A stretch of DNA of 64,000 nt from Gammaproteobacteria bacterium (GCA_026705345.1 JAPPAV010000140.1:1-64000), one strand, 5' to 3'; numbered from the stretch's first letter, positions 1-9,028 are shown. Made by a program: numbers and translations. Notes: generated from the sequence alone by a model not told the origin.

Positions 1-94
1 ACCGGTTGAGCGACTCCCAGAGCCAATGTTGTAGTGGCAAGGGCCCGGGTCGAGGCAGACTCGGGGCAAGTCATTCAAAAGGGGACATGACCAC

Positions 95-1417
95 ATGAGC
101 GACCAAGAGACCACACCTAGTATTTCGGGCAGGATCGCCCTGCACTGGCAGATTCTCATCGCCCTGGCGCTCGCCGTCATCGTCGGTCTCGTGGCCAACG
201 AGTCGACGACGATCTTCGGCGCTCCGCTTACCGAGATCTTCGGTTTCTTCGGGGGACTGTTCATCAACGCCCTGAAGATGATCGTCGTGCCCTTGATCGT
301 GGCATCGATCATCATGGGTGTTCGCAACATGGCGGGACGCGAGAACTTCGGCCGGGTCGGCGGCAAGACCGTCGGCTTCTATGTCGCCACCGGTTTGCTG
401 GCGGTCGTAACGGGCCTGGTCTTCGTCAACGTGATCAATCCCGGCGGCGGCGAGGCCGTCAAGGCGTTGAGCGAAAACATGCCCGACGTCTCGGCCCAGC
501 TGGAGCGGGTCGAGGGGCGCGATGCCGGCGACCTGGTGGAGGTCATCTCCCGGGCCATTCCCGACAACGTCTTCGCGGCCGCAGCCAACATGGAACTTCT
601 CGCGCTGATCTTCTTCAGCGTCGTATTCGGCTACTTCATGGCCCGGCTCAAGGGCGCCGCAAGCGAGACGCTGACGAACTTCTGGACTGCCATACACAAC
701 GTGATGATCATGATCACGACCTGGATCCTCAAGTTCGCGCCGTACGGGGTGTTCGCGCTGGTGGGCAAGGCGTTGCTCACCGTGCCGCTGGCGACGCTCG
801 TGGAAGCGCTCGCCTGGTTCACCTTGACCGTTCTGCTGGCGCTCGGAACGCACTTCTTCGTGACCTTCCCGCTGCTCCTGCGGTTCGTGGGGAGGCTACG
901 GCCCTATGCCTACTACGGACGCATAATGCCGGCCCAGTTGATGGCCTTTTCAACGGCCTCGTCGTCCGCCACCCTGCCGGTGACGCTCCGCAGCGCCAAC
1001 CGGGCTGGCATTTCGGAAGGCACCACGAGCTTCGTGCTGCCGCTCGGCGCAACGGTGAACATGGACGGAACCGCGCTCTTCGAGTGCGTGGTGGTGATCT
1101 TCATCGCCCAGGCGTTCGGCGCGGACCTGACGGTGGTCGACCAGTTCCTGGTCGTGCTGCTTGCGCTCTTGACATCCATCGGCGTGGCGGGAATTCCGGC
1201 CGCAAGCCTGGTCGCCATCACGCTGATCCTGTCGGTGCTAGGCCTGCCCCTGGAAGCCATCGGTCTGTACATCGCGGTGGATCGGATCCTCGACATGTGC
1301 CGGACGTCCGTCAACGTGACCGGCGACCTGACGGTTACCGCCCTCGTGGCTCGCACCGAGGGCGAGGAACTGCCGGACGTGCGCGCCGACGAACCGCGGG
1401 AAGAAGCGGCCGCCTAG
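95..1417 (+). CDS. Dicarboxylate/amino-acid:cation symporter (DAACS family)
   Basis: This is a 440-residue inner-membrane secondary transporter that takes up a C4-dicarboxylate or an acidic/neutral amino acid with Na+ or H+. The family signatures are present: a serine-rich re-entrant loop (ASSSATLPVTLRSA, about residues 290-303) and the substrate/cation motif NMDGTA in the second hairpin. The C-terminal DxxxDMCRTSVNVTGD block is also typical. Length fits the GltP/DctA/GltT family. The chosen ATG has a purine-rich AAAAGGGG upstream; an ATG 8 bases earlier is out of frame. The gene lies upstream of ubiA with a 33-base gap. The sequence does not decide between glutamate, dicarboxylate and serine/threonine specificity. 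Confidence 0.88.
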   Translation: MSDQETTPSISGRIALHWQILIALALAVIVGLVANESTTIFGAPLTEIFGFFGGLFINALKMIVVPLIVASIIMGVRNMAGRENFGRVGGKTVGFYVATGLLAVVTGLVFVNVINPGGGEAVKALSENMPDVSAQLERVEGRDAGDLVEVISRAIPDNVFAAAANMELLALIFFSVVFGYFMARLKGAASETLTNFWTAIHNVMIMITTWILKFAPYGVFALVGKALLTVPLATLVEALAWFTLTVLLALGTHFFVTFPLLLRFVGRLRPYAYYGRIMPAQLMAFSTASSSATLPVTLRSANRAGISEGTTSFVLPLGATVNMDGTALFECVVVIFIAQAFGADLTVVDQFLVVLLALLTSIGVAGIPAASLVAITLILSVLGLPLEAIGLYIAVDRILDMCRTSVNVTGDLTVTALVARTEGEELPDVRADEPREEAAA

Positions 1418-1450
1418 CCCATTGAGGCGTTCGTCTATTCGACAAACGGG

Positions 1451-2329
1451 GTGAGCGCCGCCGGCAAGATCCACGCACTCGCACGGTTGATGCGCGTGGA
1501 TCGGCCGGTGGGCACGCTCCTCTTGCTGTGGCCCACCCTCGCGGCACTGTGGATAGCCGCCGAGGGTCTGCCGCCGATGCGCATCCTGGCGGCGTTCGTC
1601 GCCGGGACGTTCCTGGCGCGTTCGGCCGGATGCGTGATCAACGACATCGCCGACCGGAAGGTGGACGGGCATGTCGAGCGAACGCGTGATCGACCGCTTC
1701 CGAAGGGGGAGGTGTCGCTTGGCGAAGCGCTGGTGCTGCTGGTGGTGCTCGCCGCACTGTGCCTGGCCGTTGTCCTGACCCTCAATGTTGCAGTGCGCTG
1801 GTTCGCCCTGGCCGGCGCCGGCATAGCGACCGGGTACCCTTTCCTGAAACGATGGACGCATTGGCCTCAAGCCGCGTTGGGCGTGGCGTTCAGCTGGGGA
1901 ATCCCGATGGCATTCGCCGCCGTCAACGGCACCACCAACGTCTTCGCCTGGTGGCTGTTCGGTGCCAGCCTGGTGTGGATCGTCGCCTACGACACGCTCT
2001 ACGCCATGGTGGACCGCGACGACGACCTTATCGTTGGGATCAAGTCCACGGCCATCCTGTTCGGCAACGCCGACCGTGCCGTGATCGGCGCATTGCAGCT
2101 GGCGACCATCGGACTGCTGGTCGGCCTTGGCGTAGTCGCCGGATTCGCCCACGGTTGGTATTTCGGCGTGGCCGTGGCCTTGGGTTTGTTCGTTTTCCAG
2201 CAACGGCTGATCAAGAACCGCCACCGCGACGCCTGCTTCCAGGCCTTCAAAAACAACGTCTGGGTGGGATTTGCGCTGTTCGCCGGGGCCGTGGCCGAGT
2301 TCGGCTTAGCCGGAATCGCGGACCGATGA
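1451..2329 (+). CDS. ubiA: 4-hydroxybenzoate polyprenyltransferase UbiA
   Basis: This integral membrane enzyme prenylates 4-hydroxybenzoate in ubiquinone synthesis. Both aspartate-rich motifs of the UbiA family are visible: NDIADRKVDGHVERTRDRPL (first DxxxD, about residues 64-83) and YDTLYAMVDRDDD (second, about 178-190). Its 292 residues match the usual length. Start is GTG at 1451. The stop overlaps the next start as ATGA (2326-2329), so it is probably co-transcribed with the TRAP permease genes, although the functions are unrelated. Its presence implies ubiquinone respiration and favours a proteobacterial host. Confidence 0.92.
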   Translation: MSAAGKIHALARLMRVDRPVGTLLLLWPTLAALWIAAEGLPPMRILAAFVAGTFLARSAGCVINDIADRKVDGHVERTRDRPLPKGEVSLGEALVLLVVLAALCLAVVLTLNVAVRWFALAGAGIATGYPFLKRWTHWPQAALGVAFSWGIPMAFAAVNGTTNVFAWWLFGASLVWIVAYDTLYAMVDRDDDLIVGIKSTAILFGNADRAVIGALQLATIGLLVGLGVVAGFAHGWYFGVAVALGLFVFQQRLIKNRHRDACFQAFKNNVWVGFALFAGAVAEFGLAGIADR

Positions 2330-2811
2330 TCGACCGGATTGATCAGGTCGTCGACGCCGTCGGACGGGCGGTCGCCTGGCTCAACCTCGGTATGGTCGGG
2401 ATCACCTGCGTCGTCGTGACGCTTCGCTACGCCTTCGAAGTCGGCACGATCTTCCTGCAGGAAAGCGTCGTCTACCTGCACGGCACGGCGTTTCTCGTCG
2501 GCTTGTCCTACGCCCTACGGCACGATGCGCACGTGCGCGTCGACATCATCTACTCGCGGGTGTCCAGACGAACCCAGGCCCTGGTCAACGGGCTCGGCCA
2601 CACCTTGCTCTTGATGCCGCTGTGCGTCGCGATCCTCCTCTTCAGCTGGGACTACACGATCAGCGCCTGGGTCGTTCTGGAGGGATCCTCGGAGGTGGCC
2701 GGCGTACCCGCCGTGTTCCTGCTGAAGACCCTAATTCCCGTCTCGGCGTTGCTCCTGTTCCTGCAGGCAGGCGCCCTCGGGTGGCGGGAGCTGCGCATCC
2801 TCCGTGGTTGA
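2326..2811 (+). CDS. dctQ: TRAP transporter small permease (DctQ type)
   Basis: This 161-residue protein has about four hydrophobic segments, the layout of the small TRAP membrane subunit. The stretch VGLSYALRHDAHVRVDIIYS matches the DctQ family core (alternating hydrophobic residues, then H-x-H-V-R-V-D). The start ATG overlaps the ubiA stop, and its 3' end overlaps the start of the large permease by 8 bases, so the two membrane subunits should be translationally coupled. The binding-protein gene is not adjacent but lies 2.2 kb downstream on the other strand. Confidence 0.85.
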   Translation: MIDRIDQVVDAVGRAVAWLNLGMVGITCVVVTLRYAFEVGTIFLQESVVYLHGTAFLVGLSYALRHDAHVRVDIIYSRVSRRTQALVNGLGHTLLLMPLCVAILLFSWDYTISAWVVLEGSSEVAGVPAVFLLKTLIPVSALLLFLQAGALGWRELRILRG

Positions 2812-4174
2812 GTTCCTGCCCCTCGTCCTGTTCGCCACGGTGTTCGTGGCATTGCTTGCCGGCTACTCGGTGGCGGCGACGCTGGCCGGCGTGGCGTTGT
2901 TGTTCGCCCTCTTGGGCGCCGCCTTCGGCATCTTCGATCTTCGAGATCTGGGATTTCTGCCCGGCCGGCTCTACGGCATCGTCACCAACCACACCTTGAT
3001 CGCCGTGCCCCTGTTCGTGCTCATGGGCGTCACCCTGGAGCGCACGCGCATCGCCGAGACACTGCTCGAGAGCCTGTCTTCGGTCATGGGTGGCATTCGA
3101 GGCGGCCTGGGTATCGCCGTCACCCTGGTGGGCATGTTGATGGCCGCCAGCACCGGCATCGTGGGCGCCACGGTCGTCACCATGGGATTGCTTGCGCTAC
3201 CCACCATGCTGCGCCATGGCTACGACCGAAGGCTCGCCACCGGGACGATCTGCGCGACCGGCACGCTGGGACAGATCATCCCGCCGTCCATCGCGCTCGT
3301 GCTGCTGGGGGACGTGCTCTCGGGCGCCTACCAGCAGGCCCAACTGAGCCAAGGCGCCTTCTCGCCGAAAACCGTCTCCGTCGGCGATCTGTTCGCCGGG
3401 GCGTTGCTACCGGGATTGGTTCTCGTGGCGCTATTCGTCGTCTACCTAGCCGTCACGGCGCTACTTGCGCCAAACCGGGCACCGGGAAGGCCACGCGAGC
3501 AACGCGACCGGGGATCCTGGCAGGTATTGGTGCGCGGCCTGGCGCCTCCGCTGATCCTCATTGTCGCGGTCCTGGGTTCGATCCTAGGTGGGCTCGCAAC
3601 CCCGACCGAGGCGGCGGGGGTTGGCGCCATGGGAGCGCTCGTCCTCGCCGCCACCTACCGCTCCCTCGATGTCCGGATCCTCAAGGGAATCTGTACCGCC
3701 ACCTTGAAAACGACCTCGATGGTCTTCTTCATCCTGATCGGTGCCTCGGTGTTCTCGCTGGTATTCCGCGGCTACGGCGGCGACGAACTGGTGCAGGGAT
3801 TGTTCGCCGAGATGCCGGGCGGCGTCTGGGGTGCCACGATCATCGTCATGCTGACCATCTTCCTGCTCGGTTTCATCCTCGACTTCATCGAGATCACCTA
3901 CGTCGTCGTTCCCATCGTGGCGCCGGTGTTGCTCGCCATGGGGCTCGACCCGGTCTGGCTCGGCGTGTTGATCGCCGTCAACCTGCAGACATCGTTCCTG
4001 ACACCGCCGTTCGGGTTTGCGCTCTTCTACCTGCGCGGCGTTGCCCCCGCGGAAGTCGCGACGCTCGACATCTATCGCGGCGTCGTGCCGTTCATCGTCC
4101 TGCAACTCGCGCTCATGGTGGTGCTGGTCGCCGTTCCCGAACTGGCGACGTGGCTGCCGGACGTCCTCTACTGA
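2804..4174 (+). CDS. dctM: TRAP transporter large permease (DctM type)
   Basis: This 456-residue membrane protein has repeated hydrophobic segments and the DctM signatures: MLMAASTGIVGATVVTMG near residues 104-121 and ATPTEAAGVGAMGAL near residues 265-279. It forms the substrate channel of a Na+-driven tripartite uptake system. The start is GTG at 2804, inside the end of dctQ. A long polar insertion (about residues 180-200, with the run QLSQGAFSPK) separates two helices, as in the DctM subgroup that pairs with TakP-like binding proteins. The likely partner is the lipoprotein at 6346-7446. Confidence 0.9.
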   Translation: MVEFLPLVLFATVFVALLAGYSVAATLAGVALLFALLGAAFGIFDLRDLGFLPGRLYGIVTNHTLIAVPLFVLMGVTLERTRIAETLLESLSSVMGGIRGGLGIAVTLVGMLMAASTGIVGATVVTMGLLALPTMLRHGYDRRLATGTICATGTLGQIIPPSIALVLLGDVLSGAYQQAQLSQGAFSPKTVSVGDLFAGALLPGLVLVALFVVYLAVTALLAPNRAPGRPREQRDRGSWQVLVRGLAPPLILIVAVLGSILGGLATPTEAAGVGAMGALVLAATYRSLDVRILKGICTATLKTTSMVFFILIGASVFSLVFRGYGGDELVQGLFAEMPGGVWGATIIVMLTIFLLGFILDFIEITYVVVPIVAPVLLAMGLDPVWLGVLIAVNLQTSFLTPPFGFALFYLRGVAPAEVATLDIYRGVVPFIVLQLALMVVLVAVPELATWLPDVLY

Positions 4175-4179
4175 TCGGC

Positions 4180-5016
4180 ATGGTCGACTACCTGCTCGTG
4201 GTGGGACCCGGTCGGTCGGGGAGCGACTTCCTGTACCGCATCCTGCGCGCCCACCCGGACTACGCCTTCCCCGAAATCAAGGAGGGTGCCTATTACCGGT
4301 CCGTGCGCGCCTACCTGCGCGGAGTCGGGAAGGTCCGGTCAGCCCGCAAGCTTCTCTGTGATATCGCGAACGATGCCTATCACGACCCGAAGCTCCTCCC
4401 CGGTGCGAGGGCGCTGCAGCAGCAGGGGGTGTCGATGCTGATCGTGGTACTGCTCCGGAGTCACCTCGACCGGGCATTGTCGGCCATGCGATTCCGCAAG
4501 AGCCGGGGACGGCCGTCGGCGCTTCTTGGTGCCCGGCATCTCGAGGAGTCCGTCGTCCGAGACCGGCTGACCCCACGGATGCTGAAGGACATCTTCAGCC
4601 TCGACGTCGATGTTCTCACGGTCGATTTCGCGACCCTTGTCGAGGACACCGAGGGGTTTCTCGCCAAGCTGGCCCACCTTTGCCATACCGCACCTTTCGA
4701 CAACGTGCCCGCGGAACCCGTAAACGTATCGACCCAAGCGAGATTCGTCTGGCTCTCAACCCTCGGTTGGCTCGGCGCGGTCGCGCTTCGAAGATTGGGA
4801 TTGACCCGTCTGCTGCAACGAATCAAGGACTCTCGTCTGGTGGACCGGGTGTTTTTCGAGGCGCTTCCTTCCGGACGGGAGGAGCTTCGTCTCGCCGACA
4901 GTTCCGTCCGCATTCTCGACGACGCGCACCGCGAGTGCTGGTCGCTCGTGACGGCACTGTCGTCGAAGGAGCAAGAAGGCCTGTTCGTTCGGCGGTCATC
5001 GGCAGGCGGGCCCTGA
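4180..5016 (+). CDS. Sulfotransferase-like protein
   Basis: This is a 278-residue protein with a P-loop-like PAPS-binding motif near its start (VVGPGRSGSDFLYRIL, residues 6-21) followed by HPDYAFPEIKE. A second motif, VVLLRSHLDRALSAMRFRK (about residues 88-106), matches the 3'-phosphate-binding R-x-x-x-x-R-x-x-S region of Stf0/Sulfotransfer-type enzymes. It would transfer sulfate from PAPS to a sugar or lipid. I took ATG 4180 because MVDYLLVVGPG is the natural N-terminus; an in-frame GTG at 4150 would add ten residues overlapping dctM. It converges with the glycosyltransferase at 5036. The acceptor is unknown. Confidence 0.68.
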   Translation: MVDYLLVVGPGRSGSDFLYRILRAHPDYAFPEIKEGAYYRSVRAYLRGVGKVRSARKLLCDIANDAYHDPKLLPGARALQQQGVSMLIVVLLRSHLDRALSAMRFRKSRGRPSALLGARHLEESVVRDRLTPRMLKDIFSLDVDVLTVDFATLVEDTEGFLAKLAHLCHTAPFDNVPAEPVNVSTQARFVWLSTLGWLGAVALRRLGLTRLLQRIKDSRLVDRVFFEALPSGREELRLADSSVRILDDAHRECWSLVTALSSKEQEGLFVRRSSAGGP

Positions 5017-5035
5017 CCGGATTCAACGACTCGGC

Positions 5036-6334
5036 TCAATAGCCGACGGCCTTGGACATGTCGTCCACGAGCGCCGAGAACGTCGCTTCCGCGCGCCGGA
5101 CGACATCGTCGAGGTCGTAGCGCGTTGCCAGTTCCCGCGCGTTCCGTCCGATTCGCTTGACCTGGGCCGGGTCGCCGAGAAAATCCTCAATCGCATCCAC
5201 CAGCGCACCGAGGTCCAACGGCGGAACCGCGCGGCCAAGCCCGAGATCCGTCACCAGCGCCGCCGCTTCGCAACCCTCGCAGACGATCAGTGGAACCCCG
5301 CACGCCAGGGTTTCGTAAACCTTCGAGGGCATGGTCCCGGGCAGTTCGGCAGCCAACGGCACCAACGCCAGGTCAAACGAGGCGACCAACTCGCCGACCT
5401 GCTCCCTCGGGAGCGGCGCCTTGAAGACCACATTCTCCAAACCCGCCGCCGACACCGATTCGATCAGCATCCTCTTGGTCGGACCGTCACCTGCGAGTAC
5501 GAACTTGACACGGGGATTGTCGCGAAGCATTTCCGCCGCCCATACAATGACCTCCAAACCCTGGAACAGTCCATGCAGTCCGCAGTACCCCACCAGGAAG
5601 TCCCCCTCGCCGACACCCAGCGATTCCCGCAGGGCGTTGCTACGCCGCGAAGGACGAAACAGCTCCAGGTCCGTGCCGCCGGGAATGACGGCGGTCGCCA
5701 CATGCGGAAACCGATCCGCAATCGACTCGCTGGCCTTGGGCGTGGTGGCCGTCACCAGGTCCGACTTCTCGTAGCCCAACCTCTCGAGACGGCGCAACAG
5801 CCACAACGGAACGCGCCGCATCTCCAGACCAATACGCAACGCGGTCTCGGGCCAGACGTCCGAGACGTTCATCACGACGCGCGCCTTGGCCATGCGACCG
5901 ATCAGGAGCCCGGGGAGCACCAGTAACAACGGCGGACTTTCGATGAAGACAATGTCCCGGCGTCCTATGCCCCGTGTCCCCAGCAACAGGCTCGTCACCG
6001 CGAAGGTCAGGTAGCTCAACAGACGGGGTAACGTACGAACCGAGTTGGACGGCTTGAGCCAAGTACGGACCACCTGGACGCCTTCGATCCGCTCCTCGAC
6101 GCGCATCCTGGCCCGAAAGCCCTCGAATACCTTTCCGGTCGGGTAGTTCGGCATGGCGGTGATGACCCGGACATCGTGCCCGGAGGCCGCCAGACGCCTC
6201 GTGAGTTCGTAAAGCCGCGCCGCCTTGGCGCCGATCTCAGGCGGAAAGTTCTGGGTGAGGAAGAGGATGCGTAGGGGACGGCGTTGTTCCGTCCCGTTGC
6301 CGAGGCGACCGGGGGATTTGGCGCGGGCGACCAC
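5036..6334 (-). CDS. Glycosyltransferase family 4 (WbuB-like)
   Basis: This 432-residue GT-B enzyme has an N-terminal half typical of WbuB/Cap-type GT4 enzymes (RILFLTQNFPPEIGAKAARL, then NYPTGKVF and VSDVWPE). Its C-terminal nucleotide-sugar domain has IPGGTDLELFRP, GYCGLHGLFQG and the E-x7-E motif region SKVYETLACGVPLI. It probably adds an amino sugar to a surface polysaccharide or lipid carrier. The only usable start is GTG at 6334, which sits inside a palindromic interspersed repeat that also contains the stop of the upstream binding-protein gene. The first 20 residues before RILFL are poorly conserved in character and may be repeat-derived. The sulfotransferase converges on it, so the two may act on one glycan. 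Confidence 0.85.
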   Translation of the reverse strand: MVARAKSPGRLGNGTEQRRPLRILFLTQNFPPEIGAKAARLYELTRRLAASGHDVRVITAMPNYPTGKVFEGFRARMRVEERIEGVQVVRTWLKPSNSVRTLPRLLSYLTFAVTSLLLGTRGIGRRDIVFIESPPLLLVLPGLLIGRMAKARVVMNVSDVWPETALRIGLEMRRVPLWLLRRLERLGYEKSDLVTATTPKASESIADRFPHVATAVIPGGTDLELFRPSRRSNALRESLGVGEGDFLVGYCGLHGLFQGLEVIVWAAEMLRDNPRVKFVLAGDGPTKRMLIESVSAAGLENVVFKAPLPREQVGELVASFDLALVPLAAELPGTMPSKVYETLACGVPLIVCEGCEAAALVTDLGLGRAVPPLDLGALVDAIEDFLGDPAQVKRIGRNARELATRYDLDDVVRRAEATFSALVDDMSKAVGY

Positions 6335-6345
6335 AAGGGTCGCCC
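6325..6345. repeat. Palindromic interspersed repeat, GGGCGACC-ACAAG-GGTCGCCC
   Basis: A perfect 8-bp inverted repeat (6325-6332 and 6338-6345) with a 5-base loop. Read on the minus strand, its surroundings form the GTAGGGGCGACCC-TTGT-GGTCGCCC element seen dispersed in many bacterial genomes, which gives the spurious peptide RGDPCGRP when translated. Here its flank supplies the TAG stop of the TRAP binding protein (6346-6348) and its loop/arm supplies the GTG start of the glycosyltransferase (6332-6334). Only one copy is visible in this window. Confidence 0.75.
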
Positions 6346-7446
6346 CTACAGGGCTTCTCCCACTTCGGTACGAGCGTTGATGTAGGCCTGTTCCGAGATG
6401 GCGTGGTATTCCCGCATATCGGCGAGGAACGACCGGTAGGAGTCGAGCACGCGCTGGGCCAGTTCATCGCCCTGCGCCTCTTCCTCAAGCACCTCGTTGG
6501 AGAGCTCTGCGAACCGCTTCAGCACGTCGTCCGGCAACGGCCGGATCTCGATACCGTGTTCTTCCACCAGGACTTTGAGCGCCGTCGCGTTGCGGGCGGT
6601 GAATTCGTCCAACACCTCCTGGTTGACCGCGGTGCAAGCCACCTCGAGCATCGCCTGGAGATCCGCCGGAAGCGCTGCCCAGGCCTCGATGTTGATGATC
6701 GCCTCCAACGTGGCGCTCGGTTCGTGCCAACCCGGATAGTAGTAGTACCGTGCGATCTCCTGCAGGCCGAAGGCGAGGTCGTTGTAGGGACCTATCCATT
6801 CCGTCGCATCGATGACGCCGGTCTGCAGTGCAGTGAAGATCTCGCCCCCAGGCGTAAACTCCGCCACACCCCCCGCCCGGGAGAAGACCGCGCCGCCAAG
6901 ACCGGGAATGCGCATCTTCAAGCCCTGGATATCGGCCAGCGAGTTGATCTCCTTGTTGAACCAACCGGCCATCTGCGCGCCGGAGTTGCCGGTCGCCATG
7001 GGTAGCACGCCGAAGGGTGCGTACAACTCCCGCCACAGTTCCATACCCCCACCGAAACGCAGCCAGCCGTTCATCTCCTGGGCGTTCATGCCGAAAGGCG
7101 CCGTCGTGAACATGGCCGCAATGGGCATCTTGCCGCGCCAGTAGTAGGCGGCGCCATGTCCCATCTCAGCCGTTCCACCGGCGACCGCGTCGAAGACCTC
7201 GAGCGCCGGCACGAGTTCGCCCGCCGCATAGACCTTGATCTTGAACCGTCCGGCGGACATCGTCTCGAGCATCTCCGCCAAGCGCTCCGGCGCCGTGCCC
7301 AGCGCCGGGAGGTTCTTCGGCCAGGTGGTGACGAGTTTCCATTCCACCGCAGGTCCGTGAACGGCCGTTCCGCTGCCCGGTTCCGGTTCGACGGAGCAAC
7401 CGATCACAACGGCCAACAACACACTGAGGGCTGCTAGGTGTCGCAT
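6346..7446 (-). CDS. TRAP transporter substrate-binding lipoprotein (DctP family, TakP-like)
   Basis: This 366-residue extracytoplasmic receptor captures an organic acid and delivers it to the TRAP permease. The N-terminus MRHLAALSVLLAVVIGC is a lipoprotein signal with the lipobox V-I-G-C, so the mature protein would be tethered to a membrane. The regions GVIDATEWIGPYNDLAFGLQ and YYYYPGWHEP are very close to the 2-oxoacid-binding protein TakP. I chose the ATG at 7446 over an upstream in-frame start at 7500 because it begins the signal peptide directly. The permease genes (2326-4174) are separated from it by two glycan genes. Its stop codon lies in a palindromic repeat. Confidence 0.88.
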   Translation of the reverse strand: MRHLAALSVLLAVVIGCSVEPEPGSGTAVHGPAVEWKLVTTWPKNLPALGTAPERLAEMLETMSAGRFKIKVYAAGELVPALEVFDAVAGGTAEMGHGAAYYWRGKMPIAAMFTTAPFGMNAQEMNGWLRFGGGMELWRELYAPFGVLPMATGNSGAQMAGWFNKEINSLADIQGLKMRIPGLGGAVFSRAGGVAEFTPGGEIFTALQTGVIDATEWIGPYNDLAFGLQEIARYYYYPGWHEPSATLEAIINIEAWAALPADLQAMLEVACTAVNQEVLDEFTARNATALKVLVEEHGIEIRPLPDDVLKRFAELSNEVLEEEAQGDELAQRVLDSYRSFLADMREYHAISEQAYINARTEVGEAL

Positions 7447-7511
7447 CGATGGAATTCCGCTTGCACTACGCGCCATCGTATCAGACGCCGCCTCGCGCAA
7501 GCAGACCTGAC

Positions 7512-8996
7512 CTATTCGACAAACGGTTCATCACCCACGAGGGCCTGTAGGCGGGCAAGCTCCGCCGTCAGCGATGCCTGGATGTTGGCGTATTCCGTCC
7601 GGCCGTACACCGAGTTCATCTCGTAGGGGTCGGCGATCAAGTCGAAGAGCTCCCATTCCTTGGGCTTGGATTCGTCGATGGTGTCCGGTTGGCCAAGGGC
7701 TTCGCCGTAGTAGTAGATCATCTTGTGCGTCTTGGTCCGCACGCCGTAATGGGCACTGACATAGTGATGGGCCAGGTGCATCCAGTAACGGTAGTACATG
7801 GACTGGGGCCAATCGGCGGGGATGTCGCCTCGAAGTAGCCCTCGGAAAGAACGGCCCTGCATGTAGTCCGGCTTGGCAAGGCCCGCCCAATCGCAAAACG
7901 TGGGCGCAAAGTCGACATTGGTGACGATCTCGTCGACGACTGTGCCGGGTTCGACCGTGGCAGGGTAGCGCACCAAGAAGGGCATGCGCAGCGACTCCTC
8001 GTACATGAAGCGCTTGTCGTACCAGCCGTGATCGCCTAGGAAGAAGCCTTGATCGGAGGTGTAGACGACGACCGTTTCGTCTGCGATGCCTTCGGCATCG
8101 AGATACTCAAGCACCCGACCCACGTTGTCGTCCACCGACGCGACACAGCGCAGGTAGTCCTTGATGTAGCGTTGGTACTTGAAGTCCTTGAGGTCGGAAG
8201 CGTCCGTGAACGAAACGGGGACGCCCGACTCTGCCGGCGTCAGGGTGAAGTCAGCGAGATCCTGCGGATTCGGTACCGTCGCCCACTGTTCGGTACCCGA
8301 TGGCGGAGTCAGTTTGAGATCCCGGTAGGTCATGTGGTCGGCAATTCGCATCCGCGCCTCGCCAGCGGCGGCGGACCGGTTCGAGTAGTCGTCGTCGAAC
8401 GTGACCGGGTGTTCCATGTTCTCGTCCACATAAAGGCGGGCGTGCGCATCATCCGAATCCCACGGCCGGTGCGGCGCCTTGTGGTGGTACTTGACGAAAA
8501 ACGGGCGAGCCCTGTCGCGACGGGTCAGATAATCGAGCGTGAGATCGGTAATCACGTCGGTGGTGTAGCCCCCGAACGGGCGCAGCTCGCCGTTGCAGTT
8601 CATCTGCGGGTCGAAGTACGGCCCCTGCCCCTGAAGCACTTTCCATTCGTCGAAGCCGCTCGGCCAATGCGGTTCGGCGTCGCCAAGGTGCCACTTGCCG
8701 AAGACCGCGGTTTGGTAGCCGGCGGCATTCAGCTCCTTGGCGACGTTGGGCAGGCGATTGTCCAGGTGGGCACCGATAGTGGTCACGCCGTTGACGTGGT
8801 TGTACGTGCCGGTGAGTATCGCCGCGCGGCTTGGCTCGCAGATGCTGTTGGTACAGAAGCAGCGTTCGAACCGGGCGCCGTCATGGGCGATTCGGTCGAG
8901 GTTCGGCGTGTGGTTGATGCGGCTACCGTAGCAACCCATGGCATGGGCGGCGTGATCGTCCGTCATGATGAACAGGATGTTGGGTGGGCCGGACAT
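7512..8996 (-). CDS. S1-family sulfatase
   Basis: This 494-residue sulfatase has the metal/phosphate motif NILFIMTDDH at residues 6-15 and the formylglycine signature CEPSRAAILTG. Its Cys53 would be converted to the catalytic aldehyde. Further family landmarks are GKWHLGD, HHKAPHRPW and YTSDQGFFLGDHGWYDKR. It hydrolyses sulfate esters, probably on a glycan or small organic sulfate. No signal peptide is evident from the chosen ATG, which suggests cytoplasmic action unless the start lies elsewhere. A long in-frame upstream extension to 9284 overlaps uvrD and is not credible. No sulfatase-modifying enzyme is encoded in the window. Confidence 0.9.
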   Translation of the reverse strand: MSGPPNILFIMTDDHAAHAMGCYGSRINHTPNLDRIAHDGARFERCFCTNSICEPSRAAILTGTYNHVNGVTTIGAHLDNRLPNVAKELNAAGYQTAVFGKWHLGDAEPHWPSGFDEWKVLQGQGPYFDPQMNCNGELRPFGGYTTDVITDLTLDYLTRRDRARPFFVKYHHKAPHRPWDSDDAHARLYVDENMEHPVTFDDDYSNRSAAAGEARMRIADHMTYRDLKLTPPSGTEQWATVPNPQDLADFTLTPAESGVPVSFTDASDLKDFKYQRYIKDYLRCVASVDDNVGRVLEYLDAEGIADETVVVYTSDQGFFLGDHGWYDKRFMYEESLRMPFLVRYPATVEPGTVVDEIVTNVDFAPTFCDWAGLAKPDYMQGRSFRGLLRGDIPADWPQSMYYRYWMHLAHHYVSAHYGVRTKTHKMIYYYGEALGQPDTIDESKPKEWELFDLIADPYEMNSVYGRTEYANIQASLTAELARLQALVGDEPFVE

Positions 8997-9028
8997 GCGA
9001 CGAGCGACGAGGAAGAGGCAACCGGACG

